The notes beneath the pieces are model-generated. The model was not told the DNA's origin, did not search any database, and was given only the letters and a program-made list of their open reading frames with translations. From the NCBI GenBank assembly GCA_964620605.1, contig CAZUHQ010000003.1, positions 21,565 through 85,564 of the forward strand: a stretch of DNA of 64,000 nucleotides, written 5' to 3'. This DNA is from Thalassotalea_E sp964620605. GTDB taxonomy: Bacteria; Pseudomonadota; Gammaproteobacteria; Enterobacterales; Alteromonadaceae. A program made the position numbers and the translations under genes. Below are positions 24,905-34,405 of this stretch, one piece after another. Within the stretch, counting starts at the first letter, position 1; each line of letters opens with the position of its first letter.

Positions 24905-25327
24905 CTAGAGTTTCTTCTTCGCCGCTTGAATAACACGTAATTTAGCAACAGCTCGTGCTAATTCTGCCGCAGCTTCTGCGTAGTTAACATCGTCACCATG
25001 AGCATTTAAATGCTCTTCAGCACGTTGTTTCGCTTCTTGCGCGGCTTGTTCATCTAAATCAGCACCACGTGTTGCGACATCCGCTAACACTGTGACTTGA
25101 TTTGGCTGAACTTCAAGCATACCGCCAGAAATGTAGATAACTTCTTCAGCTCCACCTTTCTTAACGATTCTCGCCATACCAGGTTTTAGCGAGGTCAGTA
25201 AAGGCGCGTGACCAGGCATAATACCTAATTCACCTTCACTACCTGTGATCTGTAATGATTCAATGGCACCAGAAAATAAGCTTTCTTCGGCACTTACTAC
25301 ATTCAGATTGACACTTGTATATGTCAT
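24905..25327 (-). CDS. atpC: ATP synthase F1 subunit epsilon
   Basis: A 140-residue central-stalk subunit that couples rotation and restrains ATP hydrolysis. The N-terminal beta-sandwich has the conserved LNVVSAEESLFSGAIESL and GELGIMPGHAPLLTSLKPG, followed by the two-helix C-terminal domain (AAQEAKQRAEEHL, then AEAAAELARAVAKLRVI). It is the last gene of the operon, 46 bp after atpD, with the terminator just beyond. Confidence 0.97.
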   Translation of the reverse strand: MTYTSVNLNVVSAEESLFSGAIESLQITGSEGELGIMPGHAPLLTSLKPGMARIVKKGGAEEVIYISGGMLEVQPNQVTVLADVATRGADLDEQAAQEAKQRAEEHLNAHGDDVNYAEAAAELARAVAKLRVIQAAKKKL

Positions 25328-25373
25328 ATGACCTCCAAATAGGCGACCAAACTAAGTCAGTCGCCAGCCTGCA

Positions 25374-26759
25374 TTACATGTTTTTAGCTTTTTCAGTTGC
25401 TTCTTCAATAGAACCAACCATGTAGAAAGCTTGCTCTGGCATATCATCATAGTCACCAGCAAGAATACCTTTAAAGCCAGCAATTGTGTCTTTAAGTGAT
25501 ACATACTTACCTGGAGAACCAGTGAATACCTCAGCAACGAAGAACGGTTGAGATAAGAAACGCTGGATCTTACGAGCACGGTCAACAGTTTGCTTATCTT
25601 CTTCAGAAAGCTCGTCCATACCTAAGATTGCGATGATATCTTTAAGTTCTTTATAGCGTTGTAATGTTGTTTGCACACCACGAGCCGTTTCATAATGCTC
25701 AGTACCAACAACTAGTGGATCTAATTGACGTGATGAAGAGTCAAGTGGATCGATAGCTGGGTAGATACCTTGGGCAGCAATGTCACGACTAAGTACAACA
25801 GTTGCATCTAAGTGAGCAAAGGTTGTTGCAGGCGATGGATCGGTTAAATCATCCGCTGGTACGTATACCGCTTGGATTGAAGTGATTGAACCTTTCTTCG
25901 TTGAGGTAATACGCTCTTGAAGCACACCCATTTCTTCAGCAAGAGTTGGTTGATAACCAACCGCTGAAGGCATACGACCTAGAAGTGCAGAAACCTCTGT
26001 ACCAGCAAGTGTATAACGGTAAATGTTATCAACAAAGAAAAGTACGTCACGACCTTCGTCACGGAACTTCTCAGCCATTGTCAAACCGGTCATGGCAACA
26101 CGAAGACGGTTTCCTGGAGGCTCATTCATTTGACCGTATACTAACGATACTTTATCAAGTACGTTTGAATCGTTCATTTCATGGTAGAAATCGTTACCCT
26201 CACGAGTACGCTCACCTACACCGGCAAATACTGAGTAGCCACTGTGCTCGATCGCGATGTTACGGATAAGTTCCATCATGTTAACGGTTTTACCAACACC
26301 AGCACCACCGAATAAACCAACTTTACCACCTTTAGCGAATGGACAGACTAAGTCGATTACTTTGATACCAGTTTCTAGCAATTCATTTGCAGAAGCTTGC
26401 TCAGCATAAGCTGGCGCTTCACGGTGAATTGACCATCTTTCTTCTTCACCTATTGGGCCCGCTTCATCAATCGGCTCACCCAATACGTTCATAATACGAC
26501 CCAAAGTTGCAGTACCTACTGGAACTTGGATGTTATTACCTGTGTTTTCTACGTTCAGACCACGACGCAAACCGTCAGATGAACCCATAGCGATCGCACG
26601 TACTACGCCACCGCCTAGTTGCTGTTGTACTTCAAGTACTAAGCCTGAAAGGTCACCTTCAGTTACATTTAATGCGTCATATACCTGAGGTACAGCATCT
26701 TGTGGGAATTCTACATCCACAACTGCGCCAATGATTTGGACGACTTTACCTGTACTCAT
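25374..26759 (-). CDS. atpD: ATP synthase F1 subunit beta
   Basis: The 461-residue catalytic subunit. Walker A is GGAGVGKT (residues 151-158). Walker B is in VLFFVDNIYRYTLAGTEVSALLGRMPSAVGYQPTL, where the usual F in DNIFR/DNIYR is Tyr, a normal variant. The arginine-containing PADDLTDPSPATTFAHLD segment is conserved. The length matches the E. coli protein (460). It lies between atpG and atpC. Confidence 0.98.
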   Translation of the reverse strand: MSTGKVVQIIGAVVDVEFPQDAVPQVYDALNVTEGDLSGLVLEVQQQLGGGVVRAIAMGSSDGLRRGLNVENTGNNIQVPVGTATLGRIMNVLGEPIDEAGPIGEEERWSIHREAPAYAEQASANELLETGIKVIDLVCPFAKGGKVGLFGGAGVGKTVNMMELIRNIAIEHSGYSVFAGVGERTREGNDFYHEMNDSNVLDKVSLVYGQMNEPPGNRLRVAMTGLTMAEKFRDEGRDVLFFVDNIYRYTLAGTEVSALLGRMPSAVGYQPTLAEEMGVLQERITSTKKGSITSIQAVYVPADDLTDPSPATTFAHLDATVVLSRDIAAQGIYPAIDPLDSSSRQLDPLVVGTEHYETARGVQTTLQRYKELKDIIAILGMDELSEEDKQTVDRARKIQRFLSQPFFVAEVFTGSPGKYVSLKDTIAGFKGILAGDYDDMPEQAFYMVGSIEEATEKAKNM

Positions 26760-26801
26760 GTTTAATCCTCTATAATTGTGCTCTTTTACAAGAACATTTA
26801 C

Positions 26802-27662
26802 CTATACCGCTGCTGCACCTGCGCAAATTTCACTCAATTCTTGCGTGATACTTGCTTGACGCGCTTTGTTATATACCAATTGTAAATCGTTAATTAAGTC
26901 ACCTGCATTATCGGTTGCGGCTTTCATCGCAACCATACGAGCAGCTTGCTCACATGCGAGGTTTTCAACTACACCTTGGTATACTTGAGACTCTGTATAA
27001 CGAACCAATAATTGATCAAGCAAAGCTTGTGCATCTGGCTCGTATAAGTAATCCCAACGATGTTGTATTGCGTCATCGTCTGACTTAGGTAAAGGTAAAA
27101 GTTGATCGATGGTCGGCTGTTGCGTCATTGTATTAATAAACTTGTTATACACAATGAACAATCTATCAATGTCACCATTGTCATAGGCATTCAGCATCAC
27201 CTTAACACTACCGATAAGGTCAGTAACTGAAGGGCTATCACCCAACCCTGAAATTTGTGATGTTACATTTGAGCCCATGTTGTTGAAAAAAGCAGTCGCT
27301 TTTGAACCAACAACACCAAACTCAACTTCAGCACCTTCTGCTTGCCATTTACCAGCATCAGCAAGTACTTGCTTAAATAAATTAATATTCAAGCCACCAC
27401 ATAATCCACGGTCAGTAGAGACAACGATATAGCCTACGCGCTTAACTTCACGCTCTTCCAAATAAGGATGGCGATATTCTAAGTTACCAAGCGCGATGTG
27501 ACCGATCACATTTCGCATATTTTCAGCGTATGGACGAGAGGCAGCCATAGATTCTTGCGCTCTGCGCATCTTACTGGCTGCAACCATTTCCATCGCGCTG
27601 GTGATTTTCTGCGTATTTTGTACGCTTCCAATCTTCGATTTTATCTCTTTAGCGCCGGACAT
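26802..27662 (-). CDS. atpG: ATP synthase F1 subunit gamma
   Basis: The 286-residue rotor shaft of F1. Long terminal helices are seen: KEIKSKIGSVQNTQKITSAMEMVAASKMRRAQ at the N-terminus and MKAATDNAGDLINDLQLVYNKARQASITQELSEI at the C-terminus, both strongly conserved in the family. The central Rossmann-like part includes STDRGLCGGLNINLFK. It lies between atpA (26 bp) and atpD (42 bp). Confidence 0.98.
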   Translation of the reverse strand: MSGAKEIKSKIGSVQNTQKITSAMEMVAASKMRRAQESMAASRPYAENMRNVIGHIALGNLEYRHPYLEEREVKRVGYIVVSTDRGLCGGLNINLFKQVLADAGKWQAEGAEVEFGVVGSKATAFFNNMGSNVTSQISGLGDSPSVTDLIGSVKVMLNAYDNGDIDRLFIVYNKFINTMTQQPTIDQLLPLPKSDDDAIQHRWDYLYEPDAQALLDQLLVRYTESQVYQGVVENLACEQAARMVAMKAATDNAGDLINDLQLVYNKARQASITQELSEICAGAAAV

Positions 27663-27688
27663 GACTATTCTCTCCGAAAGTTAACTAA

Positions 27689-29230
27689 TTACCAAGTTTG
27701 CGTAGCTTTGAATGTTTCAATCGCTTTAGCTAAACCTGCTTCAATGTCTTTGTTGTAATCGCCACTTTCGTTGATTGTAGCCATCAATTCAGCACACTCA
27801 TTATTTGCATAGCTAAGTAACGCCGCTTCAAAATCTACTACTTTAGAGATTTCAATGTCAGTTAAATAGCCTTTTTCAGCGGCAAATAATGATACCGCAG
27901 TTTCAGCAATTGATAATGGGCTGTATTGTTTTTGCTTCATTAATTCTGTAACGCGTTGACCATGCTCTAATTGAGCACGAGTTGCGTCATCTAAGTCAGA
28001 AGCAAATTGCGCGAACGCTGCTAGCTCGGCGTATTGTGCCAATGCTAAACGGATACCACCACCAAGTTTCTTGATGATTTTCGTTTGCGCAGCACCACCA
28101 ACACGAGAAACTGAAATACCAGCGTTAACCGCAGGACGAATACCCGCGTTAAATAAGTTAGATTCTAAGAAAATCTGACCATCGGTAATTGAGATTACGT
28201 TAGTTGGTACGAATGCTGATACGTCACCCGCTTGCGTTTCAATGATTGGCAATGCAGTTAAAGAGCCAGTTTGACCTTTAACTTCGCCGTTAGTGAAACG
28301 TTCAACATATGCTTCATTTACACGAGCTGCACGCTCTAATAAACGTGAATGAAGATAGAAAACATCACCTGGGTATGCTTCACGGCCTGGTGGACGACGT
28401 AATAGCAATGAAATTTGACGATAAGCAACAGCTTGCTTTGACAAATCATCATAGACAATTAACGCATCTTCACCGCGGTCACGGAAGTATTCACCCATTG
28501 AACAACCAGAATATGGTGCCAAGTATTGTAATGCAGCAGCTTCAGAAGCAGACGCAACAACAACAATAGTATTTTCTAACGCGCCATGTTCTTCTAAAGA
28601 ACGTACTACGTTAGCTACTGTAGAAGCTTTTTGGCCAACAGCAACATAAATACTCTTAATACCCGTGTTCTTTTGGTTAATGATTGCATCTAATGCGATC
28701 GCTGATTTACCAACTTGACGGTCACCAATGATAAGCTCACGCTGACCACGACCAATTGGGATCATTGAGTCAATTGATTTGATACCCGTTTGTACCGGTT
28801 CATCAACTGATTTACGATCGATAACACCTGGTGCTACAACTTCTACAGGAGAGAAGCCATCGTTATCAATTGGGCCTTTGCCATCAATTGGTTCACCAAG
28901 CGTGTTTACAACGCGGCCTAATAAGCCACGACCTACTGGTACTTCCAAAATACGGCCAGTACCTTTTACTTTTACGCCTTCAGCAAGATCCGCATATGGA
29001 CCCATAACTACCGCACCTACCGAATCACGGTCAAGGTTTAACGCGATAGCGTAACGACTGCCAGGAAGTTCGATCATCTCACCTTGCATAACGTCTGCAA
29101 GACCGTGGATGCGAATGATACCGTCTGTTACAGAAACGATAGTACCTTCGTTACGAGCTTCACTAACTACGTCAAACTTCTCAATTCTATTTTTGATCAG
29201 TTCGGCGATTTCAGTGGAATTCAGTTGCAT
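27689..29230 (-). CDS. atpA: ATP synthase F1 subunit alpha
   Basis: The 513-residue non-catalytic nucleotide-binding subunit, the same length as in E. coli. The N-terminal helix (MQLNSTEIAELIKNRIEKFD) anchors delta. The P-loop is GDRQVGKS, and the Arg finger region is in the conserved VGGAAQTKIIKKLGGGIRLALAQY block. It starts 13 bp after atpH. Confidence 0.98.
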   Translation of the reverse strand: MQLNSTEIAELIKNRIEKFDVVSEARNEGTIVSVTDGIIRIHGLADVMQGEMIELPGSRYAIALNLDRDSVGAVVMGPYADLAEGVKVKGTGRILEVPVGRGLLGRVVNTLGEPIDGKGPIDNDGFSPVEVVAPGVIDRKSVDEPVQTGIKSIDSMIPIGRGQRELIIGDRQVGKSAIALDAIINQKNTGIKSIYVAVGQKASTVANVVRSLEEHGALENTIVVVASASEAAALQYLAPYSGCSMGEYFRDRGEDALIVYDDLSKQAVAYRQISLLLRRPPGREAYPGDVFYLHSRLLERAARVNEAYVERFTNGEVKGQTGSLTALPIIETQAGDVSAFVPTNVISITDGQIFLESNLFNAGIRPAVNAGISVSRVGGAAQTKIIKKLGGGIRLALAQYAELAAFAQFASDLDDATRAQLEHGQRVTELMKQKQYSPLSIAETAVSLFAAEKGYLTDIEISKVVDFEAALLSYANNECAELMATINESGDYNKDIEAGLAKAIETFKATQTW

Positions 29231-29243
29231 GCTCTGTTCCCCG

Positions 29244-29777
29244 TTAAGATTGCATTGATGTTGCTAAGCGGTCCAATTTACCTCGTATTGAACCATCTAT
29301 TACCATGTCACCGGCTTTAATTAATAAGCCTGACACTACGTTTGCGTCTACAACACAATTGAGCTTTACTTTTCTAGCCAAACGCTTTTCAAGCGCGGCG
29401 CTAATTACTTTTGTTTGTGCTGCTTTTAATTTCACAGCAGATGTAACATCCACAGCAATTTCTTTCTCATATTCAGCTTTTAATTCGCTAAATTGATCTA
29501 GAACCTGTGGTAGCACCAACAAGCGATGATTTTCTGCCATTACCTTAATCAGGTTTTGGCCTTTGCTGTCGAGCTGTTCATCACAAACCTTTAAAAACAA
29601 GTCTGTGGCTTGCTCAACCGATGCACCACCTGAAAGGTAGTTAACAATGGTTTCGTTTTGAGAAACTTCGGCCGCAAACACTAACATTTCTTGCCAAGTA
29701 TCTACCGCACCAGCTTCAACAGCAAAATCAAACGCTGCTTTAGCATAGGGACGAGCGACAGTTGTCAATTCAGACAT
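29244..29777 (-). CDS. atpH: ATP synthase F1 subunit delta
   Basis: The 177-residue peripheral-stalk subunit joining the b dimer to alpha (E. coli also 177). The N-terminal six-helix domain begins VARPYAKAAFDFAVEAG. The C-terminal part includes VDANVVSGLLIKAGDMVIDGSIRGKLDRL, the family signature. It lies 13 bp from both atpF and atpA, consistent with close translational coupling. Confidence 0.97.
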   Translation of the reverse strand: MSELTTVARPYAKAAFDFAVEAGAVDTWQEMLVFAAEVSQNETIVNYLSGGASVEQATDLFLKVCDEQLDSKGQNLIKVMAENHRLLVLPQVLDQFSELKAEYEKEIAVDVTSAVKLKAAQTKVISAALEKRLARKVKLNCVVDANVVSGLLIKAGDMVIDGSIRGKLDRLATSMQS

Positions 29778-29790
29778 AGCTCTTCCCCTC

Positions 29791-30261
29791 TTAAAGTTCA
29801 GCTACAAGTTTATCTAAGATGTCGCTGTGAGCAGCGGCATCGATTGAACGTTCGAGAATTTTCTCAGCACCGGCGACCGCAAGAACAGCCACTTGTTGGC
29901 GTAATTCTTCTTTCGCTTGGTTACGTTCAGTCTCAATTTCTGCATGACCAGCAGCAATAATTTTTGCTTTTTCTGCTTGTGCTTTTTCTGCGGCTTCTTC
30001 AACAATTTGAGCTTCACGCTTTTTCGCAGCTTCAACGATTTCCGCTGCTTGCGCTTTCGCTTCTTTTAGTTGTGCCGTTGCTTTTTCCTGAGCAAGCTCA
30101 AGATCTTTAGCAGCACGATCTGAAGCAGCTAACCCGTCAGCAATCGTTTTCTGGCGCGTTTCGATGGCAGCGATAATTGGCGGCCATACGTACTTCATGC
30201 AAAAAATAACGAATACGATAAATGCGACTAATTGACCGATTAGAGTCATATTAATATTCAT
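29791..30261 (-). CDS. atpF: ATP synthase Fo subunit b
   Basis: The 156-residue peripheral stalk, the same length as in E. coli. One N-terminal membrane helix (MTLIGQLVAFIVFVIFCMKYVWPPI) is followed by a long, charged, Ala-rich coiled coil that dimerises and reaches F1. It lies between atpE and atpH. Confidence 0.97.
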   Translation of the reverse strand: MNINMTLIGQLVAFIVFVIFCMKYVWPPIIAAIETRQKTIADGLAASDRAAKDLELAQEKATAQLKEAKAQAAEIVEAAKKREAQIVEEAAEKAQAEKAKIIAAGHAEIETERNQAKEELRQQVAVLAVAGAEKILERSIDAAAHSDILDKLVAEL

Positions 30262-30303
30262 TTTCGTACCTCCTATAAAAGTTCGTTAATTAACAACTGG
30301 TTC

Positions 30304-30528
30304 TTAGCCTAGACCAACAACGAACAATAGGTATAAACCGATAGCAACACCGATCATCGCGATAGCATCGATAAGACCCGCTACGATGAACATTTTAACT
30401 TGAAGTTGAGGTGCTAATTCTGGTTGACGAGCAGCAGATTCTAGGAACTTACCACCTAATAAACCAAAACCAATAGCAGTACCTAAGGCACCTAAACCGA
30501 TTAGTAGAGCAACTGCGATAGCAATCAT
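30304..30528 (-). CDS. atpE: ATP synthase Fo subunit c
   Basis: The 74-residue ring subunit: two membrane helices with the polar loop ARQPEL. The ion-carrying Asp is in the second helix (AGLIDAIAMIGVAIGLYLLF). The Gln and Glu-Ser/Thr set of sodium-driven rings is absent, so proton coupling is expected despite the marine setting (inference). A 105-bp gap separates it from atpB. Confidence 0.97.
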   Translation of the reverse strand: MIAIAVALLIGLGALGTAIGFGLLGGKFLESAARQPELAPQLQVKMFIVAGLIDAIAMIGVAIGLYLLFVVGLG

Positions 30529-30633
30529 ATTTTTCTCCGATTATTTAAAGTAAAGTTTAAAAGTTAAAAAACTTGGGTTAAAAAACTAGTATTTTGGGCT
30601 TTGCCCTTGTCTCAAACTACTAGCTGAGACAAA

Positions 30634-31419
30634 TTAATGATCTTCGTGAGCCAAACTTAGATAAACTATGGTCAGCATCATGAAAATAAACGCTTGTAAT
30701 GGGATAACCAGCAAGTGAAACGCTGCCCAAATAAAATGTACAGGCAATTGGAATAATCCAATAGTCGCAATCAGTAAGAAAATCAATTCACCAGCATATA
30801 AGTTACCGAATAAACGTAACGCTAACGACAACGGACGCGCCAGCATAGTGACTGTTTCAAGAATAAAGTTCACCGGATACAGTGACCAGTGGCCAAATGG
30901 CTGAGTAGTTAGTTCTTTGATAAAACCACCTAAACCTTTGACTTTAATTGAATAGTAAATCACTAAGAAGAACACTCCTAACGCAAGTGCAAAAGTGATA
31001 TTAGGGTCAGTAGTCGGTACTGGCTTCATGTAAATATGGCTAAGCTCCATACCTGTAGTCCAGTGAACCAAATGTGGTAATAAATCTACCGGCACCCAGT
31101 CCATGGCGTTCATTAGCAATACCCAAACAAAAATGGTTAAGGCTAACGGCGCAATCAACGGGTTATGGCCGTGGAAAGTGCTTTTGACACTGTCCTCAAC
31201 GAAACCAACGATCATTTCTACTGCGCATTGCAATTTACCGGGAACACCAGTAGTTGCTTTTTTAGCGACAGAACGGAAGATCATTAAAAAGAGAAAACCT
31301 AAGAATACTGCCCATCCCAAAGTATCTAAGTGAACGGCCCAAAAACCTTCACCGACAGTTAAATTGGCTAAATGGTGTCTAATATATTCTTGGCTGGTTA
31401 GTTCAGCACCTGATGACAT
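30634..31419 (-). CDS. atpB: ATP synthase Fo subunit a
   Basis: The 261-residue membrane subunit forming the proton half-channels. The essential Arg is in SLALRLFGNLYAGE, and the final helices contain FHLLVIPLQAFIFMMLTIVYLSLAHEDH, both typical of gammaproteobacterial a subunits. Several membrane segments are clear from about residue 35 onward. It lies 17 bp after atpI. Confidence 0.97.
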   Translation of the reverse strand: MSSGAELTSQEYIRHHLANLTVGEGFWAVHLDTLGWAVFLGFLFLMIFRSVAKKATTGVPGKLQCAVEMIVGFVEDSVKSTFHGHNPLIAPLALTIFVWVLLMNAMDWVPVDLLPHLVHWTTGMELSHIYMKPVPTTDPNITFALALGVFFLVIYYSIKVKGLGGFIKELTTQPFGHWSLYPVNFILETVTMLARPLSLALRLFGNLYAGELIFLLIATIGLFQLPVHFIWAAFHLLVIPLQAFIFMMLTIVYLSLAHEDH

Positions 31420-31436
31420 ATTAAAGTTCCTAAAGA

Positions 31437-31835
31437 TTAAAGTTTAAATTTTAATAAAATTGGTGTTAGCAATGGCATCACCACGACTAAACAAAAACCT
31501 GTAAAAAAGGGCAGAGGAAGGATCACTAAAAACTTAAAAGCTAGTGCAAATAAAAACGCCGTCAAACCCAATTTTAATTTCACACCACTAAAAAAAGATT
31601 CCATCACTTTTTTTGCGGCTCTCGCTCCACCATATTGAAATGCTTTATAGGCGAAGACAAGATTAGGGATTATCGCCACTGCCCCCCCAGCAAGTACTGA
31701 GTATGCGTGTGATAATCCCCACAATAAATATGTTACTAGTGCACAAGTTATTACGGAAAACGTCATCAGTGCTAATTGTTGCACCGCATATTTTCGTCCG
31801 GTTTTTGTTAAGGCATTTTTTTGCCAAGCAATCAC
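31437..31835 (-). CDS. atpI: ATP synthase assembly protein I
   Basis: A 132-residue membrane protein that assists assembly of the c-ring (and perhaps Mg2+ supply) rather than forming part of the enzyme. Four hydrophobic segments are seen, with polar GGARAAKKVMESFFSGVKLK between the second and third. The start is placed at the GTG at 31833-31835 because GGAGAG lies nine bases before it and the resulting length (about 130) is normal. The open frame extends a further 36 codons without a better site. It is the first gene of the atp operon. Confidence 0.85.
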   Translation of the reverse strand: MIAWQKNALTKTGRKYAVQQLALMTFSVITCALVTYLLWGLSHAYSVLAGGAVAIIPNLVFAYKAFQYGGARAAKKVMESFFSGVKLKLGLTAFLFALAFKFLVILPLPFFTGFCLVVVMPLLTPILLKFKL

Positions 31836-31912
31836 TTGACTCTCCAAACGAAAATCTTCGTAAAACTTATTGCTTTTTAAAGCGCAAAAGCTTACTTTAA
31901 AAAGTCGACGCA

Positions 31913-31940
31913 AGTATACTGAATTACGCCGTGAATGCAA
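31913..31940 (-). promoter_or_regulatory. Sigma70-type promoter of the atp operon
   Basis: On the minus strand TTGCAT (31935-31940) is followed after 16 bp by TATACT (31913-31918). It lies between the parB terminator and the atpI start, with a leader of about 75 nt. Confidence 0.65.
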
Positions 31941-31945
31941 CAAAA

Positions 31946-31964
31946 GAGGGCAGTAGTTGCCCTC
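31946..31964 (-). terminator. Terminator of the mnmG-rsmG-parAB transcript
   Basis: Stem GAGGGCA/TGCCCTC with a five-base loop, followed on the minus strand by TTTTG. It lies between the parB stop and the atp promoter. Confidence 0.7.
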
Positions 31965-32011
31965 AATATGTGCGAATAATTACAATTTATTAACTTGACT
32001 AATGAGATTGG

Positions 32012-32914
32012 TTAAAAAGAACCAAATCGCGCGACAATTCCATCCAGCTCTTCAAGATTAGTATAAGAAATTACCAACTTACCTTTTCCTTTACTATTGT
32101 GAGAAATGCTCACTTGTGAACCAAGCTTTTCTGATAAGTTTTGTTCTAGAGATTGAGTATCCGGATCTTTGACTTTTTCTGCCTTAGGTTTAGCCGGCTC
32201 CTGAATTTTTTTAATCAGAGCTTCAGTTTCACGAACCGTTAATTCTTTCGCAACTACCATTCTGGCCGCGGAGGTTTGCTCATCATTTTGCAGGGCAAGC
32301 AAAGCGCGGGCATGACCCATTTCAATATCGCCATGCTCAAGCAAGGTTTTGACTTCTTCATTTAAATTATTTAACCGGAGCAGGTTAGTCACCGTAGTAC
32401 GGGATTTACCGACGGCATCCGCCACTTCCTGATGAGTGAGCTCAAACTCGGTTAACAGACGATCCAAAGCAATGGCTTCTTCCATAGCATTGAGATCTTC
32501 CCGTTGAATATTCTCAATCAGCGCCATGGCAACAGCGGCTTCATCAGGAACATCTTTGATTAAACAGGGAAGCAGATCGATTTCCGCCAATTGCGCTGCT
32601 CGCCAGCGACGTTCACCGGCAATAATTTCATAACTATTTTTGCCAAGTGGGCGAACCACTATTGGCTGAATAATACCTTGTGATTTTATTGAGTTAGATA
32701 ATTCGTCTAGTGCCTCTGCCGACATATCTTTTCGCGGCTGATATTTGCCAGGCTGTAATTGTTCGATCGGCAGTTTTTGCAATTCACTAGTATTAGGGTG
32801 CTCTGATCCCGCCTCTGTAGTAGCTTGACTATTATCATCTGCTTGCTTGCGTGGTGCATTAGTTAGTAATGCATCTAATCCACGGCCAAGGCCTCTGCGT
32901 TTTGACGGACTCAT
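32012..32914 (-). CDS. parB: Chromosome-partitioning protein ParB
   Basis: A 300-residue DNA-binding CTP-hydrolysing clamp that loads at parS near the origin. The N-terminal part has the conserved LQPGKYQPRKDM and the CTPase motif GERRWRA. The helix-turn-helix follows (LTHQEVADAVGKSRTTVTNLLRL), then a charged linker and the C-terminal dimerisation domain. It lies 20 bp after parA. Two matching parS sites are present in this window inside recF. Confidence 0.97.
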   Translation of the reverse strand: MSPSKRRGLGRGLDALLTNAPRKQADDNSQATTEAGSEHPNTSELQKLPIEQLQPGKYQPRKDMSAEALDELSNSIKSQGIIQPIVVRPLGKNSYEIIAGERRWRAAQLAEIDLLPCLIKDVPDEAAVAMALIENIQREDLNAMEEAIALDRLLTEFELTHQEVADAVGKSRTTVTNLLRLNNLNEEVKTLLEHGDIEMGHARALLALQNDEQTSAARMVVAKELTVRETEALIKKIQEPAKPKAEKVKDPDTQSLEQNLSEKLGSQVSISHNSKGKGKLVISYTNLEELDGIVARFGSF

Positions 32915-32934
32915 AATTTTCCTTGCTAAATTGT

Positions 32935-33732
32935 CTATTTAACTAATTCTGTACGCTGTTTTCTTTCTTGTTCTGCTTTACGTAATATTTCACCCGCTAA
33001 CGCCAGGTAGGCTTTAGCGCCAGTGGACGATTTATCATAGTACATTGCAGGTGCGCCAAAGCTTGGTGCCTCAGCTAATCGAACATTTCTCGGGATTACG
33101 GTACGATAGACTTTATCACCAAAATGTCGCTTTAACTGCTCGGAAACATCATTGGCAAGGCGATTGCGCGGATCATACATAGTACGTAAGATACCTTCAA
33201 TATGAAGATCACCATTGACCACAGAAGTTAATTGCGAAATGGTATCCATTAATGCAGTTAAGCCTTCCAGCGCGTAGTATTCGCATTGCATCGGTACTAA
33301 CACTGAATCTGCCGCGGTCATCGCATTAACCGTTAACATATTCAGTGAAGGTGGGCAGTCGATAATAATAAACTCATATTGTTTTTTTATCGGCGTTAAC
33401 GCATTTTTCAGCCGCTGTTCACGGGCAAACACTTCCATTAATTTAATTTCAGCGGCGGTGACATCGGTATTAGCGGCAATTAAGTCGTATATTCCTGCGG
33501 TATTTTTACAAACTACCTGATCAAACGGCAGTTCATCAATCAATAACTCGTAACAAGTGGCGGCAACTTCATATTTATCTATGCCGCTGCCCATAGTGGC
33601 GTTGCCTTGAGGATCAAGATCAATTAACAATACCTGACGCTTAGTTGCCGCTAGCGAAGCCGCTAAGTTAACTGCGGTAGTTGTTTTTCCAACGCCACCT
33701 TTTTGGTTGGCTACAGCAATAATTTTTCCCAC
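32935..33732 (-). CDS. parA: Chromosome-partitioning ATPase ParA (Soj type)
   Basis: A 265-residue ATPase that segregates origins together with ParB. The deviant Walker A KGGVGKTTTAVNLAASLA is at residues 11-28, and Walker B-like FIIIDCPPSLNMLTVNAM follows. The absence of an N-terminal HTH marks it as a chromosomal Soj-type protein. It lies 7 bp after rsmG. Confidence 0.97.
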   Translation of the reverse strand: MGKIIAVANQKGGVGKTTTAVNLAASLAATKRQVLLIDLDPQGNATMGSGIDKYEVAATCYELLIDELPFDQVVCKNTAGIYDLIAANTDVTAAEIKLMEVFAREQRLKNALTPIKKQYEFIIIDCPPSLNMLTVNAMTAADSVLVPMQCEYYALEGLTALMDTISQLTSVVNGDLHIEGILRTMYDPRNRLANDVSEQLKRHFGDKVYRTVIPRNVRLAEAPSFGAPAMYYDKSSTGAKAYLALAGEILRKAEQERKQRTELVK

Positions 33733-33739
33733 TAGAACC

Positions 33740-34378
33740 TCAAATATTATTGTTAGATTTTTTTAGTTCAATCAAATGACGTTCACCAACAAGTTCAGGT
33801 ACTTTAATTTGAAAATCCTTCTCCAATAAAATACCAGGTGGTAAATGTTGTAATTCCTGTTCCGGATATTGTCCCTTTAACGCGAAAAATCTGCCATCTT
33901 CTGCAGCAATGAGATGTGCACACCAGGTGATCATATCCTCTAATGAAGCAAATGCCCGACTTAGCACACCGTCATATAATTCTTGTGGCTGATGCTCTTC
34001 AACGCGTGAAAGTAAAGGGGATACATTAGCAAGTTTTAATTGAAATACAACCTGACGAATAAAAGTAATGCGCTTACCTAAGCTGTCGAGCAGGGTAAAT
34101 TGCTTATCTGGATATAAGATAGCTAATGGAATACCAGGTAAACCAGGCCCAGTACCGACATCAATAAAATTATCACCTTTGAGGTATTCACCCACCATCA
34201 GACTGTCCATAATATGTTTGACTAACATATCACTTGGATTTCTGACGGAAGTAAGGTTATAGGCTTTATTCCATTTGTTCAGTAATTCAACATATTGAAT
34301 TAGTTGATCTACCTGATGCTCAGTAACAACCAAATTGGTTTGTGCGATTAACCCGAGCAATTCATCTTTTAGCGACAT
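33740..34378 (-). CDS. rsmG: 16S rRNA (guanine527-N7)-methyltransferase
   Basis: A 212-residue SAM-dependent methyltransferase acting on the 530 loop of 16S rRNA. Motif I is in FIDVGTGPGLPGIPLAI, preceded by the family's VKHIMDSL. The last segment is degenerate, as usual. It is cotranscribed after mnmG (27-bp gap), a classical pairing. Confidence 0.96.
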   Translation of the reverse strand: MSLKDELLGLIAQTNLVVTEHQVDQLIQYVELLNKWNKAYNLTSVRNPSDMLVKHIMDSLMVGEYLKGDNFIDVGTGPGLPGIPLAILYPDKQFTLLDSLGKRITFIRQVVFQLKLANVSPLLSRVEEHQPQELYDGVLSRAFASLEDMITWCAHLIAAEDGRFFALKGQYPEQELQHLPPGILLEKDFQIKVPELVGERHLIELKKSNNNI

Positions 34379-34405
34379 TAAAAGCTTTCCAAGCGTTAGC
34401 AGCCG